Source: a virus
Strand: one strand, 5' to 3'
Length of the DNA: 64,000 nt
IMG/VR virus record: IMGVR_UViG_3300042549_005585
Coordinates: 1 to 64,000 of that record
The position numbers were made by a program, and so were the translations under genes. Each line of letters starts with the position of its first letter. The stretch's first letter is position 1. This document shows positions 41,588 through 49,329 of this stretch, piece after piece. The notes under the pieces were generated by a model. It did not search any database and had not been told where the DNA came from. It was given only the letters and a program-made list of their open reading frames with translations.

Positions 41588-44025
41588 AGTTTAATTGTTT
41601 TAATATCAACAAAGTCTCTTTCAGTTTCATCATATACTCTTACATTAGCGTATAAACCATCAATTTCAGGATCTAAATTTATCCTTTCAATTTCAGTGTA
41701 ACGAGGTATATTGTCATCTCCTAAATTTTGTTCTATTACAGCCCAATATTCATAAGATTTTCTATATAAGTATTGTCCTTTTAGTGTATCTAAAGCTAAT
41801 TTCTCAGCATTAGTGAATGTTGTTTCAACTTTTTCCTGTTGGAATTGGTTTGGTCCTTCATACCAAGATATTCTATAGTTTCCTGAGTTTGGTTTGTTAA
41901 TTTTATACTCATTTAAACCATCTTTAAATGGAAATTCATCTGGGTGTGATGTTAAGAAAAAGCTCATTTCTGATGTGGCAAAATCTTCAATATCTTCATC
42001 TGTAGCGTTTTCAAAATCAAAGTCACTTAATCCATTTAATGTAGATTCTTCCCAACCTTCTTCATCACTCATAAAAGTTTCTACATCATCAATATATTCA
42101 GGATCAATTACTGATTCAAGGTAACTATGTATTAGACCTTTATCTATAACATAGTATCTGTTTCCATCTTCATCTTTTTCTAAACTAATATACTTGTTAC
42201 GTTTTGGTTTATTAATTTTATACTCTTTAATTTTGTTTGAATCTCTAATAACATCTGTTTTAAGTAAGAAATCAATTAAACCATCAAGTTCTCCTATCCA
42301 TATGTTTTTTCCTACTTCACTTTTTAACCAAGTATCAATTTCATTAGTGTTTACTGTTTCTACTTGACTTATATCAACTATATCATTTAACATTAAGCAA
42401 GCATCAGCTACATCCTCACCATATAATCTGTTAACATTATGATAATCATTCATACCATACTCATACTTAACCCAATCAGCTACTTTATATGTTTTAGATG
42501 GTTTGTTGATTTTGTATTCATTAATAAAGTCAGACTTAAGTAAAGTATTGTTTACTTGTTGAACAAAATCATTCTCATTAAATATCTCAGATGGTTCTAT
42601 ATAGTAGTCCACTACTTTTTCTATAAGAAGTGGAATATATACATCATAATAATCTTTTGTATTGCGTGTATGAGGAAGGTCTGGGTGTTCTTTAGTTTTG
42701 ATATAGTTGAATACTTTGTTTCGTATTTCATTTATATCAATAGCTTCAAAATATGCTTTCCAAATAACTTTGTTTATATAACGTTTTAAGTCAACATTAT
42801 CATTAAGATAGTCTAATACATCCTCACCACTAATTGTACTTACATTCAATGGGCTAGCAATAATTTCCTTACCATCTTTTTCAAACTCATAATGGTTAAC
42901 AACCATATGTTCTTTGATAAAATCAATTATGATGTCGTGAGTATCATACTTCTCATCCTTAACAAATTCAACAGCAGGAGTATCATAATATTCTTCATGG
43001 TCTTTAACTAGACTAACTATATGTCTGTTAATAGCATCCTTCACATCGTTCATAAAGTCAGATGGAAGTGAATCAGTAGGTTTATTAATCTTATATTCGT
43101 TAAGTGGCTGATTTTTTTTAATTAACACCATACCAAGTAAGTACTCAAGTATTTCATCTATTGTGTTATCTTTCAAATTACTATGAGGAGCATTTTTCCA
43201 ACGTTCAATATCAGCTTTAGTTACTGTGTTACGGTCAAAAATATTCATATTGAAATACAATATAGTTAACGCGTTTAATTCGTCTGAGTATGGACCTAAA
43301 CGATATTCTGCTTTGTCCCAATCAAGTTCATATGGATCTTCAGTAAAATAATTATACACCCAATCTGCTATTTTATATCCAGGATCAGGAGTGTTAATTT
43401 TATATTCTTCAACATTTTCATTAAGGGCATTGGTGTTTGTCATTAATATAGTGTCATCAATAACAATTGCTTTTACATCACGTTCACGTAAGTGTTTAAC
43501 AATTCTATTTAATACACTTTCCTTAAATGTATTTGACATTAATGAATTATCAGGATAATATCCTAAAGCATCATCATGTTGTAAACGGTATTGAGGTGAG
43601 TTATCAATTCTTAACTCAACAAACTTAGTGTTAGGCATTACTTTATAACTAACATTATCATACCCATCAATGCTGATAGTTTTCTTTTCGTTGTTAGTAT
43701 TAGTAATTATATTCTCATTAATGTTGTTGTATGGTTGTAATTCTTCTTCTGTCCACCATGTTGGACTAGCATCTTTATTATGCTCTAACCATTGAATCAA
43801 ATACCAAGGTTCATTTATTGTATTATCATCTTCATATGGATGTTGAAATATATATTCCCGATTAGTGGGATTTGATATTACCGCTTCCCAATTAGGTCTT
43901 CTATCTAATATTTTACATGATTCTTCATCACCATATAATTCACGTACAATTTCACCTACCTTATACTTGTAAGTAGTAGGTTTGTTTACTTTGTACTCGT
44001 TTAATATTTCTGTTAGTTTAATCAT
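41584..44025 (-). CDS. Putative internal-protein polyprotein with repeated protease junctions
   Basis: An 813-aa protein that starts MIKLTEILNE-YKVNKP and repeats the same junction inside: VEE-YKINTP after residue 207, LNE-YKINKP after 310, INE-YKINKP after 503, IKE-YKINKP after 601 and LNE-YKINKP after 706. Cutting at these sites gives products of about 197, 103, 193, 98, 105 and 107 residues, close to the sizes of the single-module neighbours. The 208-310 and 504-601 modules are paralogues (YKIADWVYNYF and YKVADWVKYEYG, each followed by an N-terminal-type E..DW/TWL..E and a DxLI/LEYLL helix). No enzymatic motif is visible. Confidence 0.7.
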   Translation of the reverse strand: MIKLTEILNEYKVNKPTTYKYKVGEIVRELYGDEESCKILDRRPNWEAVISNPTNREYIFQHPYEDDNTINEPWYLIQWLEHNKDASPTWWTEEELQPYNNINENIITNTNNEKKTISIDGYDNVSYKVMPNTKFVELRIDNSPQYRLQHDDALGYYPDNSLMSNTFKESVLNRIVKHLRERDVKAIVIDDTILMTNTNALNENVEEYKINTPDPGYKIADWVYNYFTEDPYELDWDKAEYRLGPYSDELNALTILYFNMNIFDRNTVTKADIERWKNAPHSNLKDNTIDEILEYLLGMVLIKKNQPLNEYKINKPTDSLPSDFMNDVKDAINRHIVSLVKDHEEYYDTPAVEFVKDEKYDTHDIIIDFIKEHMVVNHYEFEKDGKEIIASPLNVSTISGEDVLDYLNDNVDLKRYINKVIWKAYFEAIDINEIRNKVFNYIKTKEHPDLPHTRNTKDYYDVYIPLLIEKVVDYYIEPSEIFNENDFVQQVNNTLLKSDFINEYKINKPSKTYKVADWVKYEYGMNDYHNVNRLYGEDVADACLMLNDIVDISQVETVNTNEIDTWLKSEVGKNIWIGELDGLIDFLLKTDVIRDSNKIKEYKINKPKRNKYISLEKDEDGNRYYVIDKGLIHSYLESVIDPEYIDDVETFMSDEEGWEESTLNGLSDFDFENATDEDIEDFATSEMSFFLTSHPDEFPFKDGLNEYKINKPNSGNYRISWYEGPNQFQQEKVETTFTNAEKLALDTLKGQYLYRKSYEYWAVIEQNLGDDNIPRYTEIERINLDPEIDGLYANVRVYDETERDFVDIKTIKL

Positions 44026-46075
44026 TCTTGATATTAGCTAATTGTTTTAACCTATCCGCTTCTTCTTTTAACACACTAGAGGCAGGTGAGCCATTAAGTG
44101 TTACTTCTTTAGCGCTATAAACACGTTTAGGTGATTCATTGTCTGAGAAATATCCTCCACTTATACTTTCATCATTAATGAATGATTCATCACCATCAAT
44201 ATTTGATTCTACTACTTTACCATTACTATCTAATAATACCCAATTTGTGTAACGTCCTTCAGTTTCTTCTACTGGTAGTAGAGTATAATAGTTTCCTCCT
44301 GATTGGATAAAGAATGGTAATGCGTAAAGCATTGTTAAGTATTTTTGATCCCCATTCACCTTATTAGCTAGATCAAGTAATGTTTTTCTTTCTTGTGGTG
44401 ATAATGTAAGCCACTGTTTAGCTAAAATAGGAGCAGGATCTACATCTTGGTTTGGTGAATCAAAAAATGTAGCCATTTTCTCTTCATCAGGATTAAGATT
44501 TTCTCCAAATTTCCAGTTAACAAATAACTTACTATATATTGAAAATAAATTTTTTAATTTATCATTATCAATGTACTTGATAGCAGATGGAGGTAAGTAA
44601 TCTAATTCTTTAAGATGTTTCTTAACAAACTCCTTAGATGATTTTTCTCCAAAATATTTTTCTACTAACTCAAGAGATAAAACATTATCATAAGCATCCA
44701 TATACTTTTCCTTAGCAGGCTCATCTAGATACTGAATGAAAGGTAATGGTATAGGTGTTTTACTATAGTCTGTATGTCTAAAACGATATATAGCATAACG
44801 ACTAGCTAATGATGGATAATCTTTTAAGTCAGCGTAAGTGAATTTTTGACCACTATCAATAGCAATATTAGCTAAAGTAGTAGTTCTACCTTCAAGTGAA
44901 ATCTTATATTTAGGTAATATGCTTAGTATGTCTTGTTTCAAAGCGTTTTTCATTGCTTTAGCTTGAACATACATTATTTTCTCATCTTGAGTTAATTCCT
45001 TAAATTCATCAACAGATAAATTTTTACCTTGAGCAAACTTTCTAGCACGTTCACTACCTGATAACGCTACTGGTTTGAATAATTCTTTTAAGTTTTTAAT
45101 TTTAGCCCAAGTGTCAGCAGGAACAATTTTAGATATATCATCCCAACTAGCGGCTTTATTATCTCCAGCATTATCAGCATTAGTGACTACATATGATTTA
45201 CCATCAGCATTAGCTTGCAAAGCGATTGCATGGTACGGATCATCAAAATAAGAATGTTCAGGAGCTGATGTTTTACTACGATCAAAAATAAAATAAAATG
45301 TAGGTGCTTCTTCTTTGAATCGATAATAATCGTAGTTAGTATTTCCGGGTTGTGCGACACACCAACCATATTTTTTTCTGTTAGTTGATGCTACTGTAGG
45401 ATTGTATTGAATACACTTATGTACTTCATCACACTTATAAACCTCAATATCTCCTTTACTATATATCTTATCAGCGTCAGTTTCAGCTAAGTTTTCACCT
45501 TCCTCTCCAACTTTAATTTGTGTTGGAAATAAAGCATCTAGCATTTGCTCTAAACTTTGCCATCTGTAATTACGAGGATCTAAATATAAATCATTAGCTA
45601 ACAAACGAGCAGGTATAAATTTCTTAACTTCCTCCTTAGTGAATCTTTCATCTTCAGTACCATTCTCAACAGCATACTTTAAATCTTTCTTCTTATTCAT
45701 GAAGCGAGCCACGTATGATTGAGCTGTAGTTTTGTCTATTTGCTCTTTATCAACAAATTTCTTAATGGCTTCTTTCTTAATTTTCTCCTCGTTTTGAGGT
45801 AAAGACTTAAGTAAGTTTACCATATCATTGTAAGAATACTTATCAATGTTAAGATAATTATTATTTTGTTTTAAATCATCTGGTAGTACAATTATGTCTA
45901 GTTTCTGTGCTAATGATGATTTCTTTTGATCAAATTGTTGAATTAATTGACGAGCAGCATTAACAGCGGCTTTATCATTAGAATCAATACCCCATCTAGC
46001 AATAGTATCATTTATTGTCTTTTCTGTGTATTCTCTTAGCAAAACTTCTTGTAATATATTGGATAATCGCGTCAT
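44018..46075 (-). CDS. Large tagged protein, putative injected head protein
   Basis: A 685-aa protein with the N-terminus MTRLSNILQE-VLLRE, a tag variant with LQE and LRE sites. The middle contains a distinctive segment: YGWCVAQPGNTNYDYYRFKE, then APTFYFIFDRSKTS, then YHAIALQANADGKSYVVTNA. I recall such GWCVA segments in other large phage proteins but not their activity. A long helical C-terminal region ends RLKQLANIKND, like scaffold-type C-termini. Size and tag recall T4 Alt, a large injected protein, but no ADP-ribosyltransferase motif is evident. Confidence 0.6.
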   Translation of the reverse strand: MTRLSNILQEVLLREYTEKTINDTIARWGIDSNDKAAVNAARQLIQQFDQKKSSLAQKLDIIVLPDDLKQNNNYLNIDKYSYNDMVNLLKSLPQNEEKIKKEAIKKFVDKEQIDKTTAQSYVARFMNKKKDLKYAVENGTEDERFTKEEVKKFIPARLLANDLYLDPRNYRWQSLEQMLDALFPTQIKVGEEGENLAETDADKIYSKGDIEVYKCDEVHKCIQYNPTVASTNRKKYGWCVAQPGNTNYDYYRFKEEAPTFYFIFDRSKTSAPEHSYFDDPYHAIALQANADGKSYVVTNADNAGDNKAASWDDISKIVPADTWAKIKNLKELFKPVALSGSERARKFAQGKNLSVDEFKELTQDEKIMYVQAKAMKNALKQDILSILPKYKISLEGRTTTLANIAIDSGQKFTYADLKDYPSLASRYAIYRFRHTDYSKTPIPLPFIQYLDEPAKEKYMDAYDNVLSLELVEKYFGEKSSKEFVKKHLKELDYLPPSAIKYIDNDKLKNLFSIYSKLFVNWKFGENLNPDEEKMATFFDSPNQDVDPAPILAKQWLTLSPQERKTLLDLANKVNGDQKYLTMLYALPFFIQSGGNYYTLLPVEETEGRYTNWVLLDSNGKVVESNIDGDESFINDESISGGYFSDNESPKRVYSAKEVTLNGSPASSVLKEEADRLKQLANIKND

Positions 46076-46090
46076 TGGTAGTAATATATT

Positions 46091-46098
46091 ATAAATAT
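46091..46098 (-). promoter_or_regulatory. ATATTTAT motif upstream of the internal-protein unit
   Basis: Coding strand reads ACATATTTATAA, 15 nt before the ATG at 46075 and just after a terminator. No further copy occurs until 39028, so one transcript may cover eight genes. Confidence 0.55.
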
Positions 46099-46102
46099 GT
46101 AA

Positions 46103-46135
46103 TAAAAATGCGCCTTATTGTTAGTAAGACGCATT
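46103..46135 (-). terminator. Rho-independent terminator
   Basis: Minus strand: 11-bp stem AATGCGTCTTA/TAAGGCGCATT with one U-G pair, 7-nt loop, then TTTATTA. It follows the SH3-type gene. Confidence 0.75.
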
Positions 46136-46163
46136 ATTTAACGTTAATTTTTGAATATGGTAA

Positions 46164-46550
46164 TTATGCTGGTTCGTATTCTTTACCGCCAATTTTAGCG
46201 AATAAAATCGTTTTAGTGTTGATTATACGATAACCGTCGGACGTTTTAGCGGCGATCGGATCCCATACAGGCAATAAACCTTTAGCTACTGGATCGTACG
46301 GCAATTCACCACCATGTAGATATTTTTTAACTCCCAAGCGACAGTTCATGGTGCGTTCAGTACCATCTTTCTTAATAAACTTAACAGTGAAAAATGCACC
46401 TTTAGTATCCTTAATTAACTGAATGATATCATCCAATGGTAATTTAGTTGGTCCACTAGTGGGAGTTGAAGCAGGTGCTTCTTCTTCTTCACTAAGTATT
46501 TCCTTAATGATACTTTTTACTATTTGTCTTTTAATTTTGTCGCTTGCCAT
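46164..46550 (-). CDS. SH3 beta-barrel-type phage protein with protease-type N-terminus
   Basis: A 128-aa protein. The N-terminal 25 residues (MASDKIKRQIVKSIIKEILS with E-EEE) carry IKE and LSE sites, then a Pro/Thr linker. The body AFFTVKFIKKDGTERTMNCR, LGVKKYLHGGELPYDP and LLPVWDP matches a small domain annotated in many phages as an SH3 beta-barrel fold protein. The N-terminus suggests it is processed and packaged. It forms a one-gene unit between a motif and a terminator. Confidence 0.65.
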   Translation of the reverse strand: MASDKIKRQIVKSIIKEILSEEEEAPASTPTSGPTKLPLDDIIQLIKDTKGAFFTVKFIKKDGTERTMNCRLGVKKYLHGGELPYDPVAKGLLPVWDPIAAKTSDGYRIINTKTILFAKIGGKEYEPA

Positions 46551-46554
46551 ATTG

Positions 46555-46562
46555 ATAAATAT
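46555..46562 (-). promoter_or_regulatory. ATATTTAT motif, very close to ATG
   Basis: Coding strand reads ATAATATTTATCAAT, 4 nt before the ATG at 46550, overlapping the stop region of the exonuclease gene. Confidence 0.35.
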
Positions 46563-47341
46563 TATTCTTCTACTTTCGCTTCCTTAGCGGTTTTAGCTTC
46601 ATAAACTCTGTTAGAAACAGTATGATACTTATGACACTCATTACATTGTAATTGAATACGTGGTGTACCAGTTGCAGTATAGCGTTTTTGTGAGAAACGT
46701 AAATCTTCAGATCCACATTCAGGACATGAATACTTTTCACCACCATTTGCTACACCATAATGTGTTTTATGGGGAACATAGTTAGATAATTGATCGTGTA
46801 CTTTTTCAAGTATAGTAACATCATTTTTACAATATGTTACCATTTTCTCTAATGATTCCTTATCCTTATTTAAGACAATTTCTTTCCATAAGTCGAAACC
46901 ACCAGTCTCTAATTTTTCACCTACCTTCAAATACTGAGCGATATAGTCTAAACGATTCGAATTGAATCTAAATTTAGAGCGTGAGTGTTTTAAAGTGTCA
47001 ATTGTAGTGTATGTTGGGAAAACAGGTATACGATGGAATAGGCAACGTGTCCTAATCCAAGGTAAATCAAATTTATCTCCATTATGACCCACTAATTCAG
47101 ATGCTTCGTTTGCGATGCTTATGAATTTTTCTAACATTTTTTTGTCGTCTTGGTTGTTATCCCAAGTTAATGAATAAACCTTATCTTCACCTGCCCATTT
47201 ATAGCAGATACAGATAATGGCTCTTTCTTTGATAATATTGCTGTATGGTACATTTAATTTGTACCCTGCAGACCAAAAGAATCCGATGTTTGGACTAGTC
47301 TCTATGTCAAAGAATAGTCTTTTCTTCTTGTTTTCTATCAT
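46562..47341 (-). CDS. DEDDy-type 3'-5' exonuclease with zinc ribbon
   Basis: A 259-aa nuclease. Exo I motif FFDIETSP has Asp12 and Glu14. Exo II is VGHNGDKFDLPWI with Asp92. Exo III is YCKNDVTIL with Tyr170 and Asp174. This is the DnaQ/RNase H-like ribonuclease fold of proofreading-type exonucleases. A C-terminal zinc ribbon (CPECG at 206-210 and CNECH at 233-237) may hold nucleic acid. There is no polymerase domain. It would remove nucleotides from 3' ends in repair, recombination or host-DNA breakdown. It lies between two terminators. Confidence 0.82.
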   Translation of the reverse strand: MIENKKKRLFFDIETSPNIGFFWSAGYKLNVPYSNIIKERAIICICYKWAGEDKVYSLTWDNNQDDKKMLEKFISIANEASELVGHNGDKFDLPWIRTRCLFHRIPVFPTYTTIDTLKHSRSKFRFNSNRLDYIAQYLKVGEKLETGGFDLWKEIVLNKDKESLEKMVTYCKNDVTILEKVHDQLSNYVPHKTHYGVANGGEKYSCPECGSEDLRFSQKRYTATGTPRIQLQCNECHKYHTVSNRVYEAKTAKEAKVEE

Positions 47342-47361
47342 AACGATATATTGGTTAACAT

Positions 47362-47388
47362 GAAAATAGCTGCCCTTATTTGGGCAGC
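47362..47388 (-). terminator. Rho-independent terminator
   Basis: Minus strand: 7-bp stem GCTGCCC/GGGCAGC, loop AAATAA, then TATTTTCA. It lies 13 nt after the stop of the 315-aa gene. Confidence 0.75.
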
Positions 47389-47401
47389 CAAGCTTGTTTA
47401 T

Positions 47402-48349
47402 TTAATCTATGTCAAGATCGATTGAGTCATCGTTCTTGTCTACTATAATGAAATCCTTGACTCCACTATCACTAGTCATGTAGATTCGAATATCATTTCC
47501 GTACGCTTCAATTTTAGTGACAGTAACTTTATCTCCTTTAGAAAAATTACCCATTCCACTTGCTACAGTAAATGTATCTCCATCTTTGATATGAGCGGCA
47601 GATACCGCTTCGTTTGTTTTTTGTTTCATAACCTTGTTTATAATTCTTTGTTTAATTTCTTTAATAACACTACGTCTTCTCTTTTGCTCAGCCAACGGAG
47701 CCTCTTCCTCACCTGGTAATGCTAAACTACCTGGTTCACCTTCACCTTCACCAGGCGCTGGTGTTTCAGGAGCTGCTTCAGGTGCTGTTTCACCTCCTAT
47801 AGGTGTTTCAGGAGCAGGAGCTTCAGCTGATGTTTCTGTTCCTACTGCTTCAATAGGTTTAGGAGAGCCTATAGATAATAGAGTAGCAATTTTCTCAACC
47901 GCGTTCTCAAACTCACCTAAATTAAGTAAGTAATAACGTCTACCTCCTGCTTTTATCTCATATGTTTTACCCATAAACTTCATATAGAAGGATTGGTTAT
48001 TATGAAGTACAACTTTAAAAGTAGTTGGTTTAGGCGCTATAATATAGATACCTGTAACGTAATTTCTAAAGTCAGGAGTCATTAAATCCTCAATAGTACG
48101 ATTAAGTGAAGGGTATGTCTGTAAAATATATTCCAATGGATTAGACTCAAAAGTGATAGGTTCATCTTTTGGTTCTTCAATAGGTGTCTCTTCAGGAGTA
48201 TCTACAGGTGTTTCTTCAGGTGTGTCTACAGGTGTTTCTTCAGGAGTTTCCTCATCAACCTCCATAAGATCTACATCATGTCCTTTGATACGCTCTTGAA
48301 CTTTTTGTATTATTGCATTACGCAATATGTCTTTTTTAGTTTGTTCCAT
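47402..48349 (-). CDS. Protein with ETPVDTPE repeats, unknown function
   Basis: A 315-aa protein. The N-terminal helix [20 protein letters not shown] is followed by an acidic Pro/Thr repeat (about 35-60). A globular module (about 68-160: EYILQTYPSLNRTIEDLMTP, FKVVLHNNQSFYMKFMGKTY) comes next, then a Pro/Gly/Glu linker. A second helix ends SVIKE-IKQRIINK, and a small beta module (HIKDGDTFTVASGMGNFSKG DKVTVTKIE) closes it. VIKE near residue 228 is a possible processing site between modules. No function assigned. Confidence 0.55.
   Translation of the reverse strand: MEQTKKDILRNAIIQKVQERIKGHDVDLMEVDEETPEETPVDTPEETPVDTPEETPIEEPKDEPITFESNPLEYILQTYPSLNRTIEDLMTPDFRNYVTGIYIIAPKPTTFKVVLHNNQSFYMKFMGKTYEIKAGGRRYYLLNLGEFENAVEKIATLLSIGSPKPIEAVGTETSAEAPAPETPIGGETAPEAAPETPAPGEGEGEPGSLALPGEEEAPLAEQKRRRSVIKEIKQRIINKVMKQKTNEAVSAAHIKDGDTFTVASGMGNFSKGDKVTVTKIEAYGNDIRIYMTSDSGVKDFIIVDKNDDSIDLDID
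48182..48253 (-). repeat. 24-nt tandem repeat encoding ETPVDTPE
   Basis: Three direct copies of a 24-nt unit (plus strand aggtgtttcttcaggtgtgt plus ctac) encode an acidic Pro/Thr linker. Copies differ at a few positions. Confidence 0.85.
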
Positions 48350-48711
48350 TAGTATGTTTCTTCATTGTTTTTTTCAGTCATATACTCAGTTACACTGTGT
48401 ATGTAGTCTGAAGCTAATGTAATGTAAGCTGATATCCAACCTGGAAGTTCAGTTCCTGGTTGTATCATTCTGTATGCTTTAGCTCCATTCATAAGCATAT
48501 CTCTTAATTCACCTTTAGCCATTGTAGCTTCATGGTCAGATGATGGTTGACCTAAAACATCTCCACCTTCGTTAGTTGTAGCTTTGCTAATTGCTTTACG
48601 ACGCTTAAGAAGATATTTGTCTGTTTTATCTACTTTTCCATCATTGTTGATGTCAGAATCTTCTTGTCCTACAGGATCCATTGATTCTAATATTTTGGAT
48701 AGTTTAATCAT
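48349..48711 (-). CDS. Tagged EF-hand/dockerin-like protein
   Basis: A 120-aa protein. The tag [13 protein letters not shown] ends in an ILE site. Next is [20 protein letters not shown], a dockerin/EF-hand-type calcium loop (Asp, Asn, Asp, Gly, Asp in order). The C-terminal part has [30 protein letters not shown], a helical segment I have seen in other phage proteins. It probably binds Ca2+. The start overlaps the stop of the endolysin gene by one base. Confidence 0.6.
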   Translation of the reverse strand: MIKLSKILESMDPVGQEDSDINNDGKVDKTDKYLLKRRKAISKATTNEGGDVLGQPSSDHEATMAKGELRDMLMNGAKAYRMIQPGTELPGWISAYITLASDYIHSVTEYMTEKNNEETY

Positions 48712-49310
48712 TACGATAATAAATTATGATATTCTTTAAAATGTTTAATACGATCAGCTAAACCGATAGTTCCTCCATTCACACGCTTAGTAATTGAAGT
48801 TACTACAGCATCTGTAGCACCACCATCAGCCATTATATGTAATTTGTTCTTATTAAAGAACCAAGCCGCTGATAATAAAGCGTATTTGTCTGCAACTACT
48901 GTTGGGTTAGCAGCTATGTCTTCGTTTATTGATTTACCAAATGCTGTGTAGTTATCTTTACCTGTTAATTGGATATAGCCACGACCACAGTACTTAGCTC
49001 CATCACCAGTAGATTCAGGACCGTTACCCATTCTACCACCATACACTTTATTAGCAATTTTTTCAGGTTTTCTTTCATAAGGCAAAGCTGATTCTAATGT
49101 AGGAAAATATTTTTTAAAAATACCATTTAATCCTTTTGCTGAATAATTTAAATTCTCTTTTGTTAATCTAAATCCACCACTTTCATGTCCACATTGAGCT
49201 AAAAAATGAGCTAAACGTAATGGGGTATTGATTTGGAACTTTTCCATTACTCCTGGAATTTGTTCAATTACTTTGTCAGGTATGTGTCCTTTTAATTTAT
49301 TTAAGTTCAT
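48711..49310 (-). CDS. GH19 (chitinase-class) endolysin
   Basis: A 199-aa single-domain enzyme of glycoside hydrolase family 19. The segment [20 protein letters not shown] contains the catalytic Glu43. [20 protein letters not shown] and [20 protein letters not shown] are conserved family segments. Phage GH19 enzymes cut peptidoglycan glycan strands at lysis. There is no signal peptide or cell-wall-binding domain, so it needs a holin; a two-span membrane protein is encoded at 51758-51964. Confidence 0.9.
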   Translation of the reverse strand: MNLNKLKGHIPDKVIEQIPGVMEKFQINTPLRLAHFLAQCGHESGGFRLTKENLNYSAKGLNGIFKKYFPTLESALPYERKPEKIANKVYGGRMGNGPESTGDGAKYCGRGYIQLTGKDNYTAFGKSINEDIAANPTVVADKYALLSAAWFFNKNKLHIMADGGATDAVVTSITKRVNGGTIGLADRIKHFKEYHNLLS

Positions 49311-49329
49311 ATTATTTTATATAAATGGT

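Noticed and set aside
44018-46075. ADP-ribosyltransferase (Alt homologue)
   Set aside because: Position and tag are Alt-like, but I could not find an R-S-ExE motif set.
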